A program made the translations under genes and the position numbers. A stretch of DNA of 64,000 nt from Polyangium sp. 6x1 (GTDB taxonomy: Bacteria; Myxococcota_A; Polyangia; Polyangiales; Polyangiaceae), in contig NZ_JARZHH010000010.1 in assembly GCF_029946515.1 (NCBI RefSeq), positions 62,001-126,000 on the forward strand, given 5' to 3'. Numbering within the stretch: position 1 is the stretch's first letter; each line of letters starts with the position of its first letter. The notes beneath the pieces are model-generated. The model searched no databases. It was not told the origin of the DNA and was given only the letters and a program-made list of their open reading frames with translations. Of the stretch, positions 59,595 to 64,000 are shown piece after piece.

Positions 59595-60794
59595 ATGAAG
59601 ATGAAGAGCGTTTGGTGGGTCCTCACGACCCTTGGATTGACCGTCGGGCTCGTGGCCAACAACACGGGCTGCGGGAGCGACAACAGCACCGGGGGATCTG
59701 GTGGCACCGGCGCCACGGGCGGCGAGGGCGGCTCGGGCGGGATCGGCGCCACGGGTGGGACCACCAGCACGGGCCCCATGGATTCGGGGGAATGGCTCGG
59801 CGCGGCGTGCACGACCGACGCCGACTGTGATCCCGGGACCTGCATCGTCGCGGACAAGGACGACGCGGTCTTCCAGGGCGGCCCGCAGAACGGCTACTGC
59901 AGCAAGACCTGCAAGACGAGCGGCGATTGTCCGGGCGTCGGCAGCATTTGCTACAAGGGCGCGGACAGCAGCGCGGCCGAGGGACGTTGCCTCGCATCGT
60001 GCGAGGTCAACAACCCCACGGGCATGTACATCAACGACCCGCTCGACGAGTTCAAGTGCCACGGGCGCGAGGACGTCGCGTGCATCCGGATCACGGCGGG
60101 CGACGTCTGCATCCCGACCTGCGCGAACGACGAGGCGTGTGGCGAGGGCCGCATCTGCGACCTCGCCAACGGCATCTGCGTGAGCACCGTCTCGCCGGGC
60201 AAGGACTTCGGGGCCGTTTGTGACCCGAAGGCGGCCACGGACGAGTGCGGCAACGGCGTGTGCATCGGCGGCCTCTCGGACGGCAAGGGCTTCTGTTCCG
60301 GCCTCTGCACGCTCGACGGGGATGTCGGTTACGGCGATTGCGGCGGCCTCGGGAACGGCCTCTGCGTCTTCTCGCCGGTCGTGATGGGCTGCACCCCCTC
60401 CGCGGGAATGTCCTGCACCGGCCCCGGCGACATCGGGTTCTGCACGAACAGCTGCAAGAGCCACGAGGACTGCATCGCCCCCGATAGCTGGTGCTGGGGC
60501 ATCATCCAGGGCAACCCGGCCATGGTCGGCTACTGCTTGCCGATGCCCAAGTGCGACGGAGGCCAGGCGGACTGCGGCAATGCGGCGAACGGCCTGACCT
60601 GCACCGACACCGTGCACGGCAAGTACTGCGTCGACCTCGAGTATCCGCTGGGCGCGCTCGGCGGCGGCGGCGCCGGTGGTGCTGGCGGCATGGGCGGCGC
60701 GGGTGGCGCTGGCGGTGCTGGCGGCGGCATGGGCGGCGCGGGCGGCGCCGGTGGTGCCGGCGGCGGCATGGGCGGCATGGGCGGCATGCCCTGA
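59595..60794 (+). CDS. Cys-rich lipoprotein with Gly/Ala/Met-rich tail
   Basis: 399 residues from ATG 59595 (GGAGG 6 nt upstream decides it). Lipobox-like NNTGC at about 24, a Gly/Ser/Thr linker, then about 28 Cys in a disulfide-rich core (CTTDADCDPGTCIVADKDD, CSKTCKTSGDCPGVGSIC, CNGVCIGGLSDGKGFCSG-like, CKSHEDCIAPDSWC). C-terminal GGAGG/GGMGG repeats over about 50 residues. Paralogue by layout of the genes at 56078 and 60898. A strong hairpin terminator follows directly. Confidence 0.78.
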   Translation: MKMKSVWWVLTTLGLTVGLVANNTGCGSDNSTGGSGGTGATGGEGGSGGIGATGGTTSTGPMDSGEWLGAACTTDADCDPGTCIVADKDDAVFQGGPQNGYCSKTCKTSGDCPGVGSICYKGADSSAAEGRCLASCEVNNPTGMYINDPLDEFKCHGREDVACIRITAGDVCIPTCANDEACGEGRICDLANGICVSTVSPGKDFGAVCDPKAATDECGNGVCIGGLSDGKGFCSGLCTLDGDVGYGDCGGLGNGLCVFSPVVMGCTPSAGMSCTGPGDIGFCTNSCKSHEDCIAPDSWCWGIIQGNPAMVGYCLPMPKCDGGQADCGNAANGLTCTDTVHGKYCVDLEYPLGALGGGGAGGAGGMGGAGGAGGAGGGMGGAGGAGGAGGGMGGMGGMP

Positions 60795-60822
60795 GCCCTC
60801 GCGGACGCTGACGTAGGAGCGC

Positions 60823-60856
60823 GAAGAGGCCGCGGCGGGCTCGCTGCGGCCTCTTC
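60823..60856 (+). terminator. Intrinsic terminator after the 399-residue lipoprotein gene
   Basis: GAAGAGGCCGC (60823-60833) and GCGGCCTCTTC (60846-60856), a perfect 11-bp stem with a 12-nt loop, followed by CTTTTCG. The best intrinsic terminator in the window. Confidence 0.8.
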
Positions 60857-60897
60857 CTTTTCGAAGCCTCGATGCGGCTCGTGGTATCGTCCCGGGC

Positions 60898-61692
60898 ATG
60901 TCGCCGATCCGCTTGGCTTCTCTCGTCGTCGGTTTGCTCTCGGCAGGGCTGCTCCTTGGTTGTCCGGGCACGGAAGCCGAGAACCCGACGAGCGGCTCCG
61001 CGGGCACGGGCGGCGTCGGCGGCGAGGGCGGCGCGGGCGGCGCCGGCGGCATGGCGACGTCCTCGTCGGGCACGGGCGGCACGCCCACGTGCACCGATTA
61101 CAGCGACGTCGAGGAGACGGAGTGCAAATTGCTCGCGCAGGACTGCCAGGGCCCGAACGAGTCCTGCCGGCCGAACGGCGCCGGCACGGGCACGGTCTGC
61201 GAGGGCGGCGCGGGCATCAAGGGGGTCGGCGCGACGTGCTCCTCGGCCAGCGGCGAGTGCGGGATCGGCCTCCATTGCGTCTTCGGTTATTGCTCGCCCA
61301 TTTGCTGCCAGAACGAGCCCGGACCCTTCTGCGGCAGCGCCAAGTGCAACGTCCACAACGACTACGGCAACAAACGGCTCTGGCTCTGCAATTTCGCCAA
61401 GTCCTGCACGCTCTTCGACGGCAAGGAGTGCGAGAACGGCTTCCCGTGCCGCCTGACCGTGCTCGAGGACGAGCTCTCGCTCTGCGTCCCCTTGTCGCCC
61501 ACGCCCGCCCCCGAGGGCGGGGCGTGCAGCGACCTCAACGACTGCGGCGCGAACCAGCGCTGCGTGAGCAACATGTGCCGGTATAGCTGCCTCAACATGG
61601 GGTGGCAGGGCCTCGAGCCGGACGCGGGCGGTTGCCCGATGGGCCAGACCTGCAAGCCCGAGACGCCGACGTACGGCGTCTGTAGCCCCTGA
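60898..61692 (+). CDS. Cys-rich lipoprotein
   Basis: 264 residues. Signal peptide with lipobox LLLGC (about 18-22), a Gly/Ala-rich linker of about 40 residues at the N-terminal side (not C-terminal as in the two relatives), then a Cys-rich domain: CKLLAQDCQGPNESCRP, CSSASGECGIGLHCVFGYC, CCQNEPGPFCGSAKC, CSDLNDCGANQRCVSNMC. TATCGT lies 7 nt before ATG. Probably surface-exposed; function unknown. Confidence 0.78.
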   Translation: MSPIRLASLVVGLLSAGLLLGCPGTEAENPTSGSAGTGGVGGEGGAGGAGGMATSSSGTGGTPTCTDYSDVEETECKLLAQDCQGPNESCRPNGAGTGTVCEGGAGIKGVGATCSSASGECGIGLHCVFGYCSPICCQNEPGPFCGSAKCNVHNDYGNKRLWLCNFAKSCTLFDGKECENGFPCRLTVLEDELSLCVPLSPTPAPEGGACSDLNDCGANQRCVSNMCRYSCLNMGWQGLEPDAGGCPMGQTCKPETPTYGVCSP

Positions 61693-61743
61693 GCGAGAGC
61701 TTCACCCTCTACAGCCGGGCGGATTCGCGCTAGGTTCGCCCGC

Positions 61744-62913
61744 ATGCACGACCACGACGTTGAGGCGCAAGGGGCAGCGATGGAGGCGGCACCTCGCGCG
61801 GACGAGGCCCCGGACCTCGGGCTCCTCCGCGTGCTCCGCGACGACGGCAGCGCCGATCCCGACACCGACCCCGGCCTGTCGCCGCACGTGCTCCTCCGCG
61901 CCTACCGCGAGATGAAGCGCGTCCGCCTCATCGACACGCGCATGATGCTCCTGCAGCGCCAGGGCCGCATCCACTTCGCCGGCGAGTGCCGCGGCCAGGA
62001 GGCGACGCCGATCGGGACGGGCCTCGTGCTCGAGCGCGACGACTGGGTCTTCCCGGCCCTGCGCGAGAGCGCGATCATGCTCGTGCGAGGCTTCCCGCTG
62101 AAGAGCTACATCGCTCAGTACTTCGGCAACGCGGGCGACGTGCTCAAGGGCCGGCAGATGCCCTCGCACATGAGCGGCCGCGCCGTGAACCAGGTCGCGT
62201 GGTCGAGCTGCATGGCCACGCAGCTCCCGCACGCCGTCGGCGCCGCCTGGGCCGCGAAGATGCGCAAGGACCGGAGCGTCGTCCTCGGCTTCGTCGGCGA
62301 CGGCGGCACGAGCGAGCCCGACTTCCACAACGCCTTGAACTTCGCGGGCGTCTTCAAGGTCCCCTGCGTCCTGGTTTGTCAAAACAACCACTGGGCGATC
62401 AGCGTCCCCGCGGCGAAGCAGACGGCCTCGACCACGTTCGCGGTGAAGGGCCGCGCGTACGGCGTCCCCTCGGTGCGCGTCGACGGCAACGACGTGCTCG
62501 CGGTCTACCGTGTCGTCAGCGACGCTGTCGCGCGCGCGCGGAGCGGCGGCGGGCCCACGTTCATCGAGTCTTTGACCTACCGCATGGGCGCGCACTCTTC
62601 GAGCGACGATCCCACGCGGTATCGCGCGCAGGAGGAGGTCGACACGTGGGCGCAGCGCGACCCGATCGTGCGCCTGCGCCGCCACCTCGTCCACCGCGGC
62701 TTGATCGACGAGGCGGAGGAAGCCGCGCTCGAGGACGGGCTCATGGCCGAGATCAGCGCGGCGATCCAGGAGGTCGAGGCGCTCGGCCCGCCCGCGCGCG
62801 AGACGCTCTTCGAGGACGTCTACGCGGAGCTGCCGTGGCACCTCGCGGAGCAGCGCGCCGAGGTCCTGGCGAACCGCCCCTACGGGGGCTCGCAGGGTGG
62901 CTCCGGGCATTAG
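61744..62913 (+). CDS. pdhA: Pyruvate (2-oxo acid) dehydrogenase E1 component, alpha subunit
   Basis: 389 residues, about the family length. Thiamine-diphosphate-dependent subunit of the 2-oxo acid dehydrogenase complex. TPP motif GDGGTSEPDFHNALNFAGVF (about 186-205) with the metal-binding Asp, followed by VCQNNHWAIS. Also REMKRVRLIDTRMMLLQRQG, FAGECRGQEATPIGTGLVL, MPSHMSGRAVN (active-site His) and YRMGAHSSSDDPTRYR (phosphorylation-loop type). Branched-chain E1 alpha is an alternative. TAGGTT lies 7 nt before ATG. E1-beta and E2 genes are not adjacent upstream; lpdA follows after a hairpin. Confidence 0.93.
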   Translation: MHDHDVEAQGAAMEAAPRADEAPDLGLLRVLRDDGSADPDTDPGLSPHVLLRAYREMKRVRLIDTRMMLLQRQGRIHFAGECRGQEATPIGTGLVLERDDWVFPALRESAIMLVRGFPLKSYIAQYFGNAGDVLKGRQMPSHMSGRAVNQVAWSSCMATQLPHAVGAAWAAKMRKDRSVVLGFVGDGGTSEPDFHNALNFAGVFKVPCVLVCQNNHWAISVPAAKQTASTTFAVKGRAYGVPSVRVDGNDVLAVYRVVSDAVARARSGGGPTFIESLTYRMGAHSSSDDPTRYRAQEEVDTWAQRDPIVRLRRHLVHRGLIDEAEEAALEDGLMAEISAAIQEVEALGPPARETLFEDVYAELPWHLAEQRAEVLANRPYGGSQGGSGH

Positions 62914-62921
62914 CTGACGAT

Positions 62922-62943
62922 GGGGGGGTCCGAGAACCCCCCC
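62922..62943 (+). terminator. Hairpin after the E1-alpha gene
   Basis: GGGGGGGT - CCGAGA - ACCCCCCC, perfect 8-bp GC stem starting 8 nt after the stop; no T-run. Probably separates the E1-alpha transcript from lpdA. Confidence 0.55.
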
Positions 62944-63074
62944 AAACCCCCCGGATTTGGCGCTGACTCTGGGTGCCCCCTGGCCGGCCGCTTTTTCCGC
63001 CCCCACCTTTCGCCCGACATGGTAATCCGCGCCCAAAAGGGGCTGTCGGCCCGCGTTCCACCTTGGAGAATCGG

Positions 63075-64000
63075 ATGAAGACCTACGACGCGATCGTCAT
63101 CGGCAGCGGCCCCGGCGGCTACGTCTGCGCGATTCGGCTCGGCCAGCTGAAGCAGAAGACGCTGTGCATCGAGAAGGAAGAGGTGGGCGGCGTGTGCCTC
63201 AACTGGGGCTGCATCCCGTCGAAGGCGCTCATCAACGCGGCGCACACGTACGAGAAGGCGCACTCGTCGATGGCGACGATGGGCATCAAGCTCGGCTCCG
63301 TCGAGCACGACCCGAACGCGATGCAGGACTGGAAGGAAGGCATCGTCAAGCGCCTCACGGGCGGCGTGCGAGGCCTGCTCAAGTCGAACGGCGCCGACCT
63401 CATGGCGGGCACGGCGACGCTCGTCTCGCCGAACCGCGTCGAGGTGAAGAAGGCCGACGGCACGGTCGAGACGATCGAGGCGACGAAGGGCATCGTCCTC
63501 GCGACGGGCTCGTCGACCATCGAGATCCCGAGCTTCAAGTTCGACGGCAAGCAGATCATCGGCGCGAAGGAGGCCGTGAGCCTGCGCGAGGTCCCGAAGC
63601 GGCTGCTCGTCATCGGCGGCGGCGTGATCGGGCTCGAGCTCGGCATGGTCTACCAGGCGTTCGGCGCTGAGCTCGTCGTCGTCGAGGCGATGCCCACGCT
63701 GCTCACGGGCGTCGATCAGGACTGCGTGAAGGTCGTCGAGCGCCGCATCCAGAAGCGCGGCGGCAAGATCTTCAAGAACGCCAAGGCCATGGGCTACGAG
63801 AAGCAGGCCGACGGCTCGGTCGCCGTGAAGCTCGACGTCGAGGGCAAGCCCGAGACGGTCGTCACGGACGTGGTCCTCGTCGCGGTCGGCATGCGCCCGA
63901 ACTCGCGCGGGATCGGCCTCGAGAACGTCGGCGTGAACATCGACAAGCGCGGCTTCGTGCCTGCGGACGAGTTCGGCCGGACGAACGTCCCGACGATCTA
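63075..64000 (+). CDS. lpdA: Dihydrolipoamide dehydrogenase (E3), 3' end outside window
   Basis: About 308 residues visible, of roughly 465 expected; no stop before the end. Flavoprotein that reoxidises lipoamide in 2-oxo acid dehydrogenases. FAD motif IVIGSGPGGYVCAIRLGQL (about 6-24), redox-active disulfide GGVCLNWGCIPSKAL (CxxxxC), FAD-linked ATGSSTIEIP, NAD motif LLVIGGGVIGLELGMVYQAFG and VVLVAVGMRPNSRGI. ATG 63075 has GGAG 6-9 nt upstream, unlike most genes here, and a TAAT patch further up that may be part of its promoter. It pairs with the E1-alpha gene upstream. Confidence 0.96.
   Translation, partial: MKTYDAIVIGSGPGGYVCAIRLGQLKQKTLCIEKEEVGGVCLNWGCIPSKALINAAHTYEKAHSSMATMGIKLGSVEHDPNAMQDWKEGIVKRLTGGVRGLLKSNGADLMAGTATLVSPNRVEVKKADGTVETIEATKGIVLATGSSTIEIPSFKFDGKQIIGAKEAVSLREVPKRLLVIGGGVIGLELGMVYQAFGAELVVVEAMPTLLTGVDQDCVKVVERRIQKRGGKIFKNAKAMGYEKQADGSVAVKLDVEGKPETVVTDVVLVAVGMRPNSRGIGLENVGVNIDKRGFVPADEFGRTNVPTI

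Overview
The window looks like a chromosomal segment of a myxobacterium, most likely of the Polyangium/Sorangium type. The base composition is very GC-rich and third codon positions are almost always G or C. There are many short lipoproteins with Gly/Ala-rich stretches and Cys-rich domains, a MYXO-CTERM-like C-terminal anchor, an AgmX/PglI-type protein, a Ser/Thr kinase and a Tat-exported DUF1501 protein. No phage, transposase, CRISPR array, rRNA or tRNA was seen. Taxonomy is inferred from gene content only.

Layout. 1-5 kb: end of a Clp-type AAA+ unfoldase, a surface-anchored protein, a peroxiredoxin-like lipoprotein whose active-site Cys codon is an in-frame TGA followed by a SECIS-like hairpin (probable selenoprotein), and an AgmX/PglI-type lipoprotein. 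5.3-10.5 kb: a Tat-exported DUF1501 protein followed by two cytochrome-like lipoproteins. 10.4-18.8 kb: HAD phosphatase, acyl-CoA ligase, fatty-acid-hydroxylase-type membrane enzyme with an operator-like palindrome inside its promoter, a tiny TatA-like peptide, and a large receiver-like/DUF4388/J-like protein. 18.8-35.1 kb: a surface-glycan region with a methyltransferase, a GT2 glycosyltransferase, two nucleotide-sugar epimerases/reductases, three large GT-C-type membrane glycosyltransferases (two of them tandem paralogues), a membrane sulfatase, a Uma2 protein and a flippase-like membrane protein. 35-44 kb: methyltransferase, GreA/B-like protein, second acyl-CoA ligase, two lower-GC orphan genes around an 84-bp tandem repeat, DnaJ-type co-chaperone and cysS. 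44-55 kb: rhomboid protease, lipoprotein plus MlaE permease, a degenerate cyclase/NTPase-like protein, a KefB-type antiporter, a TPR-Ser/Thr kinase and lipoproteins. 55-64 kb: a 2[4Fe-4S] ferredoxin, Cys-rich lipoproteins, a translationally coupled HEAT / lipocalin-like / DUF4149 trio, then the E1-alpha subunit and the start of dihydrolipoamide dehydrogenase.

Two sequence-level themes run through the window. First, many genes have no Shine-Dalgarno sequence. Instead a TAnnnT-like -10 box lies about 6-12 nt before the start codon, often with a TTGACG/GTGACG-like -35 box exactly 17 bp further up, which predicts many leaderless or near-leaderless mRNAs. Second, several palindromic repeat families are scattered through it. 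One hairpin element occurs between genes, at the start of one gene, and as a tandem in-frame insertion inside another coding sequence.
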